Source: Ophiobolus disseminans (taxonomy: Eukaryota > Ascomycota > Dothideomycetes > Pleosporales > Phaeosphaeriaceae). From it: DNA of 64,000 bases. This document shows positions 54,834 to 64,000 of the stretch, in pieces. How positions within the stretch are numbered: position 1 is the first letter of the stretch; each line of letters starts with the position of its first letter. The stretch spans positions 182,603-246,602 of the forward strand of contig MU006230.1 of assembly GCA_010093685.1 (NCBI GenBank), given 5' to 3'. The notes under the pieces are model-generated. The model did not search any database and was not told the DNA's origin. It saw nothing but the letters and a program-made list of their open reading frames with translations. A program made the translations under genes and the position numbers.

Positions 54834-55686
54834 CTAGGGTGATGCCCGAACAGCCGCATCCATTGACGAGTGTTGCTTGCGCTGGTGACGCAAGAGGTTA
54901 TCGCGGCGGGAGAAGCCGTTGTTGCAGCCCGGGTGTTTACAAACGTGAGTAATTTGCTCAGATCGCTGCTCTATGTGCTTGTTCTGGTGGCGGAGGAGAT
55001 CCTTTGGGTATAGGAAGCCTTCGTGGCAAACGATGCACTGGTGGGGGCGCTCGGTGCGTTTAAGATGGGTTTTGCGATGGCGACTGGAACGATCAGTGCG
55101 TGAATATGAGTGGCTGACTATCCTCAACGCAGTTTGTGGTTGCCATCAAGCACCGAAAACTCATGCGAGGACATTCAGGCTGCAGTCTGAACACTTACTT
55201 GAGCTCGCATGCGCGATCAAAAGTCTTGCCGCAACCTTCGTGCTTGCACGGATAGCCAGCTGCACGAGGCGCCTGTCGCCGGTGAGGTGCACTCCCTGTG
55301 CGGTCGCCTGGAGTGTATATATCTTCGATATATGCTTGCACAGTTGCAGGCTGAACAGTTGTTTCGTTTGCGTTGATATTCTGAACATAGTTGTTCATGA
55401 GTGGCTGCCTATCCGCTTCGACGTAGGCAAAAATTGGGGCTAAGTCGGCAGCCGTGAGAGGAGTGTGGAACGATTGCGGCTTGTACTCGAACATGCGGGC
55501 AGGAACATAAGGCGCTTGCGGCTAGCATAACGATCAGCAGCAATCATCTAAGAAGACAGATATCCTTACCATCGCGTGGATACATTGGTAGAACGGTATG
55601 GCGCAGTAATGGCAAATAGGATTGAGAATGCTATCAGGATCTGAGAAGAATGGCTCCATGAAATTGCCAGCCGACGTATGGTCCAT
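54834..55686 (-). CDS. C2H2 zinc-finger transcription factor
   Basis: CDS is complement(join(54834..55083, 55199..55521, 55570..55686)), 229 residues. The third exon carries three C2H2 fingers, continuing the start of the first in exon two: YPCKHEGCGKTFDRACELNRHRKTH, HQCIVCHEGFLYPKDLLRHQNKH and HVCKHPGCNNGFSRRDNLLRHQRKQH. Introns are 48 nt and 115 nt; the first joins CIHAM to PQAPYVPARMFEY, the second joins ACEL to NRHRKT. Exon one reads MDHTSAGNFMEPFF, then a Cys/His cluster CHYCAIPFYQCIHAM that may be a small metal knuckle. An upstream in-frame ATG at 55758 would add a hydrophobic leader and is not favoured for a nuclear protein. Target genes unknown. Confidence 0.82.
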
Positions 55687-57512
55687 AATCGAACTCGACG
55701 CAGCAGCTGGCTCTAGTAAGAACACTAGGACCACAGCAAGGAGTAGGAATGTGTACATTCTCTCTGACCCTAAACCGGGTTACCAGATCCTGTATGCCTT
55801 CGCTACGACTTGTGGCTATGTGCTATGTGCTGATAATTGTGCGAACAGCTCCAGGCTGTACGAACCGGACCGTGTGCGTAGAGAGAAGGCTGCGAAAAGA
55901 ATGCTCATGCCCGAGTATATTGGGTATGCGACGGGGTGTGTGGATGCTGATGCCTAGGGACAGGTAAGATTGGCGACGATGAGCCACAGAGCAAGAGGGC
56001 AAGCGAAGCGGGAATAGATCTCTTATGTCAGAGGGACGCAATATGTATGGAGCCAGATGTGAATATCTAAAACGTTTGAGAAGAAAGTAAGTAAGTAGGC
56101 AGAAGATCGCAGGTCGAATGCACTGCTGGAGTACGGAGGCCTCCCATGTGGCTGTGCGCTATGACGCCAGAATCAATGTTATCGTCTATCGTAGGGCGCT
56201 GTATCTGCATCTTCGTCAGTTGTGTGGGTTAGCGGTGATGAATGTGCAGTTCTGTGATCGCTGATGTGTGTAACTGGGTAGTTGTGTCAGGAACGATGAG
56301 GGCGAGCTTGCAGCGATCAAGGGGATGCGTCCGTCAAGCCAGGTTTGCACCAAACCGTTTTGAGATTTGTCGGGAGGGGAAGATGCGGCTGAACAAAACC
56401 CGTGATCTTGGGACGTCGACCACGACAAAACTGACGGCAAGATCAAGATCAGGAAGAGCAGCTTCCCTTGATTTCAGGGTATGCATTCGGCGTTCTTGGG
56501 GGGGGAAATATGCATCCTCGTTGCTGCTGAGTCCTCTCACGTGGCCTCGTATTTCTGATCAAGAATTTTGTGTAGCCTTGAACTTGTGTGGATTCGAAGT
56601 CGACGAGGAAAGACCTCGTCGATTGAACAGAGAGCCCATCCGTCCACAGGTGTGTGCTTCGTAACTGACGGGAACGCTGGCGCCAAAGCCGACAAGATGT
56701 CCTAAAGAAAGATCAGGGAAAAGGCGAGATTTCCAACGCAGGTGAAGAAGCAAAACAACGACAGCAAAGTCGGGTGTGCGCCAGATATACGTCCCCCAAC
56801 CTCCTCAGCCTGCTCGTACAGCTTTGTATCAAGCTCGTATCGAGTCATCGTCGCGACAAGGCAACAGGCTCCGCTTCTGTTGCCATAAATATCATCGTGG
56901 AATGAAGCTATAGTAAGCGTCTAAGACGCATTCGTAGCAGTATGCGATTATCAACGGCGTCATTGGACTGCGACGTTCAGCCTGGCGGTTGTGATGTTGT
57001 GATGCATTGCGAAAGGCCCTCCGATGAGGACGACAACACAAGGCAACTCGGCACAGTTGTTGGTGCAATACATTGCCTTGTTTGCATGCGTGGTTTGCTA
57101 CTTTCGGTGGTGCGAAAGACAGACACGAAACACGGCTAGACGCCGTCCATATTCTACTAACGCTGATGCTGGCTCTTGATGCGTGCAGCAGGCAGAAGCG
57201 TGCCGCCAGGCAGATACCGAAGCGCAGAGCGACCAAGACAGTCGAAGGCGCAGTATCTGCGTCATGCTCGTCAGTAAACGGCCCTCGCTTTAGCGGGCTG
57301 AGTTTGAAGTGGAGCGAACGGACTCAGTCACGTGGACGCGCTCGTGATAACGTGAGAGCGCGTGCCCGGGCGTCAACCCAGCGCGACTTTAGCGCCGCCA
57401 CAGAAATTAGGATTGCGTCATCACTCCAGCCACAGCGGCTCCCAGAAGTTCCTTTGCGCAACCACACGCATGGTCTACACCCTTCGTGCGTCGATAGCAG
57501 CATTTAGGCACC
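55687..57512. other. Divergent region between the zinc-finger gene and rad4
   Basis: 1.8 kb with only short frames (for example 56892-57236 minus) that do not show motifs. I see no tRNA or repeat. Confidence 0.4.
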
Positions 57513-60500
57513 ATGCCGCCCGTCCTCTCCCGGAAGCGTCTGCGATCCGACTCGCCCAAGCTTGAGCTCGAGCCGGCGGCGAAGCGCACCCGCGCCGGTA
57601 AACCCAAACCACCCGCACGCCGCCCCAAAGAATCCGTCTTCCAGACTCTGGACGCTGCACCCACAGTCAAACGCACGCTTTCACAGACCAAGGCGCTCCT
57701 AGAACAAGAAGACGACAGTGAGCTCTCCGAGTCTCAGAGCAGTGAAGATGAGTTCGAAGATGTCCCCTTGACCGGCGCGAGCAAGGGCAAAGGTCTCGAG
57801 GATAGCGATGAAAGTGCAGACGGCGATTGGGAAGACGTGCTTGGAAGACACCCCCAAATAGCACACGACCACGGTCCTGTACCCATTATCACTGGGGGCA
57901 TTGCGCTCACGCTGTCTGCCGCACCGAAAACCGCATTTGATACGAAACCAGATGGCAAGAAGGGACCATCCAAGATACAACGCCAAATACGAAACGCCAC
58001 GCACTGTATACATGTTCAGTATTTAATGTTCCACAATCTCATGCGGAATGCTTGGATCCAGGACAAGGAGGTTCAAACAACTTTGCTCGAGAGCCTTTCA
58101 CTGGGCTGCTGGGATGAGCTAGATCGCTATTGGCGAGATGCTGGCATTTCAAATGGACCAAGCCGCCCCATCACAAAGCGCAGTGAACCCCCGAAGCCTA
58201 CGAAGCCCCTGGCAAAAATTACCAAGGCCAAGAAAGGCACGTGGAAGGATAGCGGCAAAAGTGGTGTGAGGATATACAGGAGCCTACAAAGCGATCCCGT
58301 GGCTACTCAGGAGAGCTCGAAGACGACGAGCGAGCAACAGAATCCCTCAAAACGCGATCGGAATGCACGCGACTGGGGTACCTGGTCAGAGCTGCTTGAG
58401 CCGGAAACCCCAAATCTTTCAGCTGGCGATCCTCTGATAAGGCTCCTGAGATATCTCTCGGCCTATTGGAAGTCCAAGTTTCGCATCACTGCGCCGAGCC
58501 TGCGCAAGCGCGGGTATCTGTTTCCAGCCACTCTAGAAGCTGAGATAAACGCTTGGAAGGAATCACCGCTACATGCAGACACCTTCGGGGAACGAATCGA
58601 CACACTCGAAGCATTCCGCCAAGCAGCACACAACTGCGAAGGGAGCAGAGATGTTGGAGAGCAGCTCTTTACGGCAATGCTCCGTGGTCTTGGTATAGAA
58701 GCACGCATGGTCGTTAGTCTGCAGCCGGCCGGGTTTGGGTTCAGCCAAGCGGAAGAAGGCAAACCCAAGAATCTTTATAAGCTGAATATTACTGAAAAGG
58801 TTCATCAACCCGTGAAGCCGGTACCAGCAAAGGGAAAGCTGCCTCAGCGCGCATCGGCACGCCAGTCAATCCAGTCAGCCAACACCACGTATGAAGACAG
58901 CGACATCAGTAGCGTCATCTCCATTTCGTCAGATACAGATGAAGACCAGCGAATGAAAAAGTCTCCGAAAGCACGCAGCTACAGCGAAGAGCTTCCGTAC
59001 CCGACGTATTGGACGGAGGCTATATCAGATCTCACACACACTCCGATATCTGTCTCTCCACTACCCCGCGTCCTCATTGCCAGTGCTTCTTCGCCAGATA
59101 AACTCCAGGACTTCTACGCTCGTGGCGCAGCAGCCGACAAAGCGAAACAGGTCCTCGCATACCTCATTGCCTTCTCCTCTGATGGCACCGCCAAAGATGT
59201 CACGACGCGCTACTTACCAAAGCGCCAATGGCCGGGGAGAACCAAGGGCTTTCGTATGCCGATCGAAAAGATACCCATCCACAACAAGCGTGGTAAAATT
59301 AAGAGATGGGAAGAGTGGGATTGGTTCAAGTCGCTCATGCGCCCTTATGCGCGGCCACATCATACCCGACAGCCGTGGGACGAAGTAGAGGACGAGGGTG
59401 ACCTCGTGCCCACAGAGCCAGACAAGAAGAAAGAAATGGACGAAGAGGGCGGAAAGGAGTCTTTGCAAGGCTACAAAAACTCGGTTGAATACGTGTTGGA
59501 GAGGCACTTGCGGCGTGAAGAAGCGCTTAAGCCCGGTGCAAAGATTGTGAGACAGTTTGTTACCGGAAAAGGCGATAAGGAAAGGTCAGAGCCTGTGTAT
59601 CGCCGGAAGGACATCGTCAACTGCAAAACCGTAGAATCCTGGCATAAAGAAGGGAGAGAAGTCAAGGAGGGTGAGCAGCCGCTCAAGTTTGTTCCTATGC
59701 GCGCTGTAACGGTTACTCGAAAGCGTGAGATCGAGGAACGCGAACGGGATGAAGGAGTCAAGCCGAAGCAAGGTTTGTACTCACGTGCGCAGACCAACTG
59801 GATCGTTCCACCTCCGATTGTCGATGGTATAATCCCGCGCAATGCGTTCAACAATATTGACGTATATGTGCCCACGATGGTGCCACAAGGTGCAGTGCAC
59901 ATTCCACTGAAAGGCACTGCGCGGATATGCCGGAAGCTGAATATTGAGCACGCAGAAGCATGCACTGGCTTCGAGTTCGGCAAGCAGCGGGCCGTGCCTG
60001 TTCTAACTGGTGTCGTTGTGGCCGCGGAGAACGAGGACATGATCATTGATGCATGGGAGGTGGAAGAAGCCGAGAAGGCCAGAAAGGAGGCCGACAAGAG
60101 AGAGAAGCTTGTGTTGGGTTTGTGGAAGAAGTTCATGAGTGGTTTGCGCATCGTCGAGCGCATGAAGGCTGAGTATGGGGACGATATGGAGTTGCCTGTC
60201 AAGAAGGCGGGACTGTCACCAATATCGAACCCAAATGAGAGCAAGTCGGAGTGGGAAGTCTTCCAAAATCACCAGAACTTCGAAGGAGGATTCTGCCGCG
60301 ACAATGGATCAGCTGATGGCCACATTGATCGACCAGTGCACAACCATGCAACTGAAGACGAAGAAATGGCTGGTGGATTTTTCGCAGCTAGTCAGGAAGA
60401 GCCTGTCCATGACGAGCTGACGATCGATCACGGTGACAAGGGTGCGCGGTCACCCATTTCGGTCGTGAAGACATCGCAACAAACACCCATCTCCCTCACG

Positions 60501-60983
60501 TCCGCTTTGCAAAAGCAAGCTCATGTTGAGAGCGACGTGTCAGATGCGACACCTTCATACAATGCTATGAATGTGGATGGTACAAACAATCTTGAAACTG
60601 AAGAAGCAACACCAAAGGCTGATGTGCCTCGTCGGAAACCAAGCCCCACCCAAACCTCGTGTGGTCGTGGTCGCAGACGAGGTCGCGCCACTACAGTATC
60701 GACCCGAAAACGCAAACCTCTCGTTCCAGAATTTTCTGGCGGAAGCAATGAGCCATCGTTATCTGATGACGTATTGAGCCCACTGACGCCACCTTCGAGA
60801 ACGCGCTCAGCGCCGAAGCGCAAGGCCGCTCGCTCGAGCGATGCGCAGGTCAAGAGCTATTTCTTTGCAGACGGGAGCGAGAACGAGACCGATTTAACAG
60901 ATATTACAGAACGCACCTCGCCAAAGAAGAGAGACACGGCGGATAGAGGAATAAAGAAAGCACGAAGCGAGAGAAGAGGCTAA
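57513..60983 (+). CDS. rad4: Rad4/XPC DNA damage recognition protein
   Basis: Single exon, 1156 residues from MPPVLSRKRLRSDSP. The N-terminus is basic and acidic low-complexity sequence with an early conserved block HCIHVQYLMFHNLMRNAWIQDKEVQ (about 165). The transglutaminase-like domain is evident around QAAHNCEGSRDVGEQLFTAMLRGLGIEARMVVSLQP (about 368-407) and later PYPTYWTEAI. The three beta-hairpin domains follow: BHD1 near 657 (VLERHLRREEALKPGAKIVRQFVTG), BHD2 near 693 (PVYRRKDIVNCKTVESWHKEGREVKEGEQPLKFV) and BHD3 near 777-850 (NNIDVYVPTMVPQGAVHIPLKGTARICRKLNIEHAEACTGFEF). After BHD3 is a long disordered acidic/Ser-rich tail with AT-hook-like CGRGRRRGRATT. Rad4 binds helix-distorting lesions with Rad23 and starts nucleotide excision repair. 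Family length is usually about 900-1100. Confidence 0.96.
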   Translation: MPPVLSRKRLRSDSPKLELEPAAKRTRAGKPKPPARRPKESVFQTLDAAPTVKRTLSQTKALLEQEDDSELSESQSSEDEFEDVPLTGASKGKGLEDSDESADGDWEDVLGRHPQIAHDHGPVPIITGGIALTLSAAPKTAFDTKPDGKKGPSKIQRQIRNATHCIHVQYLMFHNLMRNAWIQDKEVQTTLLESLSLGCWDELDRYWRDAGISNGPSRPITKRSEPPKPTKPLAKITKAKKGTWKDSGKSGVRIYRSLQSDPVATQESSKTTSEQQNPSKRDRNARDWGTWSELLEPETPNLSAGDPLIRLLRYLSAYWKSKFRITAPSLRKRGYLFPATLEAEINAWKESPLHADTFGERIDTLEAFRQAAHNCEGSRDVGEQLFTAMLRGLGIEARMVVSLQPAGFGFSQAEEGKPKNLYKLNITEKVHQPVKPVPAKGKLPQRASARQSIQSANTTYEDSDISSVISISSDTDEDQRMKKSPKARSYSEELPYPTYWTEAISDLTHTPISVSPLPRVLIASASSPDKLQDFYARGAAADKAKQVLAYLIAFSSDGTAKDVTTRYLPKRQWPGRTKGFRMPIEKIPIHNKRGKIKRWEEWDWFKSLMRPYARPHHTRQPWDEVEDEGDLVPTEPDKKKEMDEEGGKESLQGYKNSVEYVLERHLRREEALKPGAKIVRQFVTGKGDKERSEPVYRRKDIVNCKTVESWHKEGREVKEGEQPLKFVPMRAVTVTRKREIEERERDEGVKPKQGLYSRAQTNWIVPPPIVDGIIPRNAFNNIDVYVPTMVPQGAVHIPLKGTARICRKLNIEHAEACTGFEFGKQRAVPVLTGVVVAAENEDMIIDAWEVEEAEKARKEADKREKLVLGLWKKFMSGLRIVERMKAEYGDDMELPVKKAGLSPISNPNESKSEWEVFQNHQNFEGGFCRDNGSADGHIDRPVHNHATEDEEMAGGFFAASQEEPVHDELTIDHGDKGARSPISVVKTSQQTPISLTSALQKQAHVESDVSDATPSYNAMNVDGTNNLETEEATPKADVPRRKPSPTQTSCGRGRRRGRATTVSTRKRKPLVPEFSGGSNEPSLSDDVLSPLTPPSRTRSAPKRKAARSSDAQVKSYFFADGSENETDLTDITERTSPKKRDTADRGIKKARSERRG

Positions 60984-61095
60984 ACCACGGCGGCGCGCGG
61001 CTAGCAGATGACCATCTCCGACTTTTTCCACAAATGCCTTGTGATTATGGTGTGCTGCTGTAGTCAAGCTCACGTTTAATTGAGCGAAAAGAGAT

Positions 61096-61272
61096 TCGCG
61101 ATATAGGGCCAACCTCTTGTAACCACCACAGAAAGGCAACCCAAAAGCGTTGTAGAAATATCTTATTCAACTGCTGTTCGCCGTCCTCCTCGCAGCTTTG
61201 CTGCTCTCTGAGCAAGCTTTTGTTAGATCGGCCTTTCTGCGGCGGTAACAGGGGGTTGGCCTTATATCGCGA
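61096..61272. mobile_element. MITE-like inverted repeat
   Basis: Two 42-bp arms, 61096-61137 and 61231-61272, are inverted copies matching at 36 of 42 positions and separated by 93 bp. Arms start TCGCGATATA and end GCAGAAAGGC or ACAGAAAGGC. Five of the six mismatches are transitions of the C/T or G/A kind. Size and layout resemble a non-autonomous DNA element (MITE) or a folding structure. I see no certain target duplication, so it may be a truncated element. Confidence 0.5.
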
Positions 61273-61691
61273 GTACCGTAGTGTTTTAGTCCGTGCAGTA
61301 CTTGTAGCATCGGGCGGATTTAACATGTCATCAGGTTGCAGACGACCACAACATCACTTGCCCGGGCTGATGACACTCGGTACGACAACAAGCTCGGCCC
61401 TAGCATGCAAAGCAGAACATGTTGACCTCTTGGCTAATTCATGGACGTGGAAACCCGGCATTACAGAGGTCACTTGCACGACTTTGCGAATACAAATACT
61501 GTCTTGCAATCATGCCAAGATCTTGGTTGGCCGCGGACTTGGCTAGTCACTTTGCAGGGTGACATTGTGTCTTCATTCTGGTAGCCTGAAGTTCCGTAGA
61601 GTCTTGCAATATGGCCTCAACTCCACTTTAGTAACGCCGACAACTGCGTACACCGTGGCTGTGCAAATTTCCGTTGCCGCGCCGCGTGGGC

Positions 61692-61697
61692 TATAAG
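61692..61697 (+). promoter_or_regulatory. TATA box of the secreted hydrolase gene
   Basis: TATAAG in a GC-rich setting, 253 bases upstream of the ATG. If used, the minisatellite lies inside the transcribed leader. Confidence 0.4.
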
Positions 61698-61740
61698 ATG
61701 AGCAGCATGTCGTCCTTACGAGATCATCACCACTGGCAGT

Positions 61741-61900
61741 CATTCACAGCCGTCCACAACTATCTACAACCAACGACAGCCATCTACAGCCATCTACAGC
61801 CATCTACAACCATCTACAGCCATCTACAGCCATCTACAGCCATCTACAGCCATCTACAGCCATCTACAGCCATCTACAGCCATCTACAGCCATCCACAGT
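61741..61900 (+). repeat. Decamer minisatellite, about 16 units
   Basis: Tandem 10-bp units of consensus CATCTACAGC; the last 12 units are nearly perfect and the first four (61741-61780) are diverged. The array lies in the region between the TATA box and the ATG of the hydrolase and leaves no in-frame stop in one reading frame, though that frame is unlikely to be translated. Confidence 0.95.
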
Positions 61901-61944
61901 CAACTCCGTACAGGAACCTGCCACATCCAATCCGCAGCAGAATC

Positions 61945-63015
61945 ATGGCCATGATCGGACGCAACATTGCCGCGCTCAGCGTCACTATGATCGCCAGTGC
62001 ACTGACGGCTACGGCTCAAAACATGTCCTTCGGAGCCAACAACTTCTATGTCAGCAGCAATGTCACGGTGCAATCCATTACGTTCCCAAATCAATACCAG
62101 ATGACCATTGCGGGCAACCTCTTCCTTCCCAGCAACCTCGATCGCAATGTAAACGCATCAGCCATCGTTGTCGGTCCCCCTTTCGGCGCAGTCAAGGAGC
62201 AAAGCGCGAACCTCTACGCCACGAAGCTAGCCGAGCAAGGCTTCGTTACAATCTCTATCGATCCCGCGTACTGGGGCGCGAGTGGTGGTGAGCCACGAAA
62301 TGCGGTGTTACCGGATATGTACGCTGAATCATTCAGTGCGGCGGTGGACTTCCTCACACTACAGGACTACGTTGATCGCGAGCGCATCGGTGTTCTTGGC
62401 ATCTGCGGGAGTGGTTCCTGGGCAATCAGCGCAGCGAAGATTGATACTCGCATAAAGGCTCTCGCGACCGTGAGCATGTACGACATGGGTGCTGCCTACC
62501 GGGACGGTATGCAGAATGCGGTCAACCTCCAGCAACGCCAAGCTTCAGTTGTTAGTGCAACACGGCAGCGACAGATTGAGGTCGACGGCGGTGAGACAGG
62601 ATATACTGGCGGCACCCCACAAAGAATCACGGCGAACTCGACAGATATCGACCGAGAATTCTTCGACTTCTACCGCACTTCTCGTGGTGAGTTCACACCT
62701 GCAGGCTCCGCACCCACACTTACAACGTACCCAACGCTCTCATCCGCGATGAAACTTCTCAACTACTACCCATTGGAGGGCCTGAATATCCTTCATCCGC
62801 GGCCAGTCTTGTTTGTTGCAGGCACCCATGCACACTCACGTGAGTTCGCTGAGGATGCCTACTATCTTGCAGCTTATCCCAAGGAATTGTTTTGGATCGA
62901 GGGAGCTGGCCATGTTGACCTCTACGACCGAACTGAGCTTATCCCTTTTAGAAAGTTTACTTCCTTCTTCCGCACCAGTCTTAGTACAGCGAACGCTACG
63001 GTTAGCTCCTACTAA
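61945..63015 (+). CDS. Secreted alpha/beta hydrolase (YcjY/DLH-like)
   Basis: Single exon, 356 residues. MAMIGRNIAALSVTMIASALTATAQ is a signal peptide, and several NxS/T glycosylation sites follow. The alpha/beta hydrolase core is visible: ITFPNQYQMTIAGNLFLPSN, ASAIVVGPPFGAVKEQSANLYATKLAEQGFVTISIDPAYWGASGG, the nucleophile elbow IGVLGICGSGSWAISAAK (Ser near 156), the likely acid strand PRPVLFVAGTHAHSREFA, and the His in EGAGHVDLYDRTE. This agrees with the family of YcjY-type or dienelactone-hydrolase-like enzymes described in plant pathogens and bacteria; substrate unknown. The minisatellite lies 45 bp upstream of the start. Confidence 0.88.
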   Translation: MAMIGRNIAALSVTMIASALTATAQNMSFGANNFYVSSNVTVQSITFPNQYQMTIAGNLFLPSNLDRNVNASAIVVGPPFGAVKEQSANLYATKLAEQGFVTISIDPAYWGASGGEPRNAVLPDMYAESFSAAVDFLTLQDYVDRERIGVLGICGSGSWAISAAKIDTRIKALATVSMYDMGAAYRDGMQNAVNLQQRQASVVSATRQRQIEVDGGETGYTGGTPQRITANSTDIDREFFDFYRTSRGEFTPAGSAPTLTTYPTLSSAMKLLNYYPLEGLNILHPRPVLFVAGTHAHSREFAEDAYYLAAYPKELFWIEGAGHVDLYDRTELIPFRKFTSFFRTSLSTANATVSSY

Positions 63016-63420
63016 TAAATTAGTGGTTTACAGACTTCGACGTAGTACTTAATTTTTATGTAGATTATAGATAGTTAAATCTTAAGGCCATAGTTAAATA
63101 AACCGTGTACTAGAGCAAGAAATAAGAGTAGGAATATGATTCACTTTTTTATTGGTACTTAGAATTACTTAAATACGTACTCGTAGACTAGTGTAAGGGG
63201 TTGAACCTTGAAAAGGAAATAGGCACGACTACATGCACCAGCCCCTGCCAAAAGGCAGGCACAAGTTGAATCAATGGTGTTCAACTTGCGTAGTCGATAT
63301 TTATGCAGCATGAAGACATATAAGGCGTGACTGCGCCGCTCTCAAACCCACTAGTGGGTCCTGCATGGGTCTAACCCATCACAACTAGCGAATGAGTTCG
63401 AGGTACTACATACATAAGTC
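63016..63420. other. AT-rich intergenic region with a foldable segment
   Basis: Very AT-rich to about 63200, then the three-way-junction segment (63226-63296) and a palindrome ACCCACTAGTGGGT near 63350. No gene. Confidence 0.5.
63226..63296. other. Potential three-way-junction structure
   Basis: Perfect outer stem CGACTAC (63226-63232) with GTAGTCG (63290-63296); inside, CCTGCC-AAAA-GGCAGG (63244-63259) and a 9-bp stem CAAGTTGAA/TTCAACTTG (63262-63270 with 63280-63288, 9-nt loop). All stems are perfect. It could be a folded RNA or a relic of a mobile element. Confidence 0.45.
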
Positions 63421-63613
63421 TGTCAGATTTGATGAGGTATTGAAACCTGATGATAGATGAGATGAATTGATGATGATGATGTCCTGGTGTTCTCCGGTCA
63501 AGTGCGGAGTTTGACTAGGTATCAGATCTAGTACTAGTGTGCCAAGGCACTTGTGCCGGCCCCTCCTATTTCTTTCAGTGTTGGTAGCCTCACAGCACCC
63601 CTGATATCTGACA
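63421..63613 (-). repeat. Copia-type long terminal repeat (3' LTR)
   Basis: 193 bp with terminal inverted bases TGTCAGAT...ATCTGACA. On the minus strand it starts just after a polypurine tract AAGCTAAGGGGGTG, as expected for the 3' LTR of a retrotransposon whose body lies to the right. Confidence 0.8.
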
Positions 63614-64000
63614 CACCCCCTTAGCTTAGATGTATTTTGCAAGCTGGTAACTTTAGGTGATGTTGAGGTCCTCAAGTTTTGCTTGAAGTTCTTCTAATAG
63701 TGCCTTCTTAGTCACCTTGTGTAGTGATACCTTAACTAATCCTACTTAATAAAGGAAGTTTGGCCACTTGTTGCCTGGCAACACCTTAGTGAAGCCATCT
63801 GCTATCATTTCCGATAATTAAATGTATTCTACAGTAATCTTTCCACTTGCAACCTCCTGTCTTATCCAGTAGTTATAGATGTCCACATGCCTAAGCTTTG
63901 TTTAAAGCTTTGATATCTCTTTTGTGACTAGTCTAATAGTCTGCATGTTATCGCAATGAATTGTGATTGTGTTAGATAGAAGCTAGATTTAGAGCTCTTT
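63614..64000 (-). pseudogene. Degenerate Ty1-copia RNase H end (runs off right edge)
   Basis: Reading the minus strand leftward from 64000 gives the C-terminal RNase H part of a copia Pol: TIHCDNMQTIRLVTKEISKL, KLRHVDIYNYWIRQEVASGKI and SEMIADGFTKVLPGNKWP. Several in-frame stops interrupt it (before TKLRH, before LSEM, before VGLV), so this copy is dead. The rest of the element and the 5' LTR would be to the right of the window. Confidence 0.8.

Larger units (their letters stand above)
60984..61944. other. Repeat-bearing intergenic region right of rad4
   Basis: Contains the inverted repeat at 61096-61272 and the decamer minisatellite at 61741-61900, both listed separately. No supported gene. 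Confidence 0.5.

Noticed and set aside
55687..55758. Start of the zinc-finger protein at 55758 with a hydrophobic leader
   Set aside because: A signal-anchor is unlikely for a transcription factor; the ATG at 55686 is preferred.
63190..63215. Reverse strand AGGTTCAACCCC resembling a tRNA B box
   Set aside because: No A box or cloverleaf; the foldable region nearby has a different shape.

Overview
The window is from a filamentous ascomycete nuclear genome (Pezizomycotina; a Dothideomycete is my best guess). The evidence is short GT-AG introns (mostly 45-120 nt) with CTAAC or CTGAC-type branch points, long single-exon housekeeping genes, fungus-specific families (DUF1774, HOS3-type deacetylase, fungal BTB-like and GH16 proteins, an ascomycete class II peroxidase), a pogo/Fot-type transposon with a TA target duplication, and a decayed Ty1-copia element. 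All gene models below were worked out by hand from reading frames, splice sites and remembered family motifs; no database search was run.

Layout. 1-5.1 kb: a tandem-domain GFA/CENP-V protein cut by the left edge, a pseudogene of cytosolic asparaginyl-tRNA synthetase, and a metallophosphoesterase-fold protein whose metal ligands are mostly lost. 5.1-7.4 kb is gene-poor. 7.4-14.1 kb: secreted class II heme peroxidase, a pseudokinase-like protein, EMC4 (ER membrane complex) and AP-1 beta-adaptin. 14.1-18 kb: AT-rich repeats and a 2.1 kb pogo-family transposon with 45-bp terminal inverted repeats and two premature stops, followed by a CTG-repeat region with a tiny secreted-like ORF. 18-28 kb: DUF1774 membrane protein, HSL-type alpha/beta hydrolase, HOS3-like histone deacetylase, a GH16 glucanase with a GC-AG intron, and a broken DUF4238 gene. 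28.5-48.4 kb: an atypical protein kinase, mitochondrial Lon protease (PIM1), an MFS transporter of the DHA1 type, a membrane-anchored disordered protein, a GNAT acetyltransferase, Ddi1, and the rRNA methyltransferase Rrp8. 48.4-61 kb: a doubtful, interrupted gene, a second GNAT acetyltransferase, an aldo-keto reductase with a 14-nt micro-exon, a BTB-like protein, a C2H2 zinc-finger protein, and Rad4/XPC. 61-64 kb: a MITE-like inverted repeat, a 10-bp minisatellite in the leader of a secreted alpha/beta hydrolase, a foldable three-way-junction sequence, and a copia LTR with degenerate RNase H.

There is no obvious biosynthetic cluster or operon-like unit; genes are mostly unrelated housekeeping functions (proteostasis: Lon, Ddi1, EMC4; trafficking: AP-1; DNA repair and chromatin: Rad4, HOS3; ribosome biogenesis: Rrp8) mixed with accessory secreted enzymes. 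The more notable features are a start codon split by an intron in ddi1, several catalytically degenerate enzyme folds, a recently broken tRNA synthetase copy, and the transposon-derived or structured repeats.
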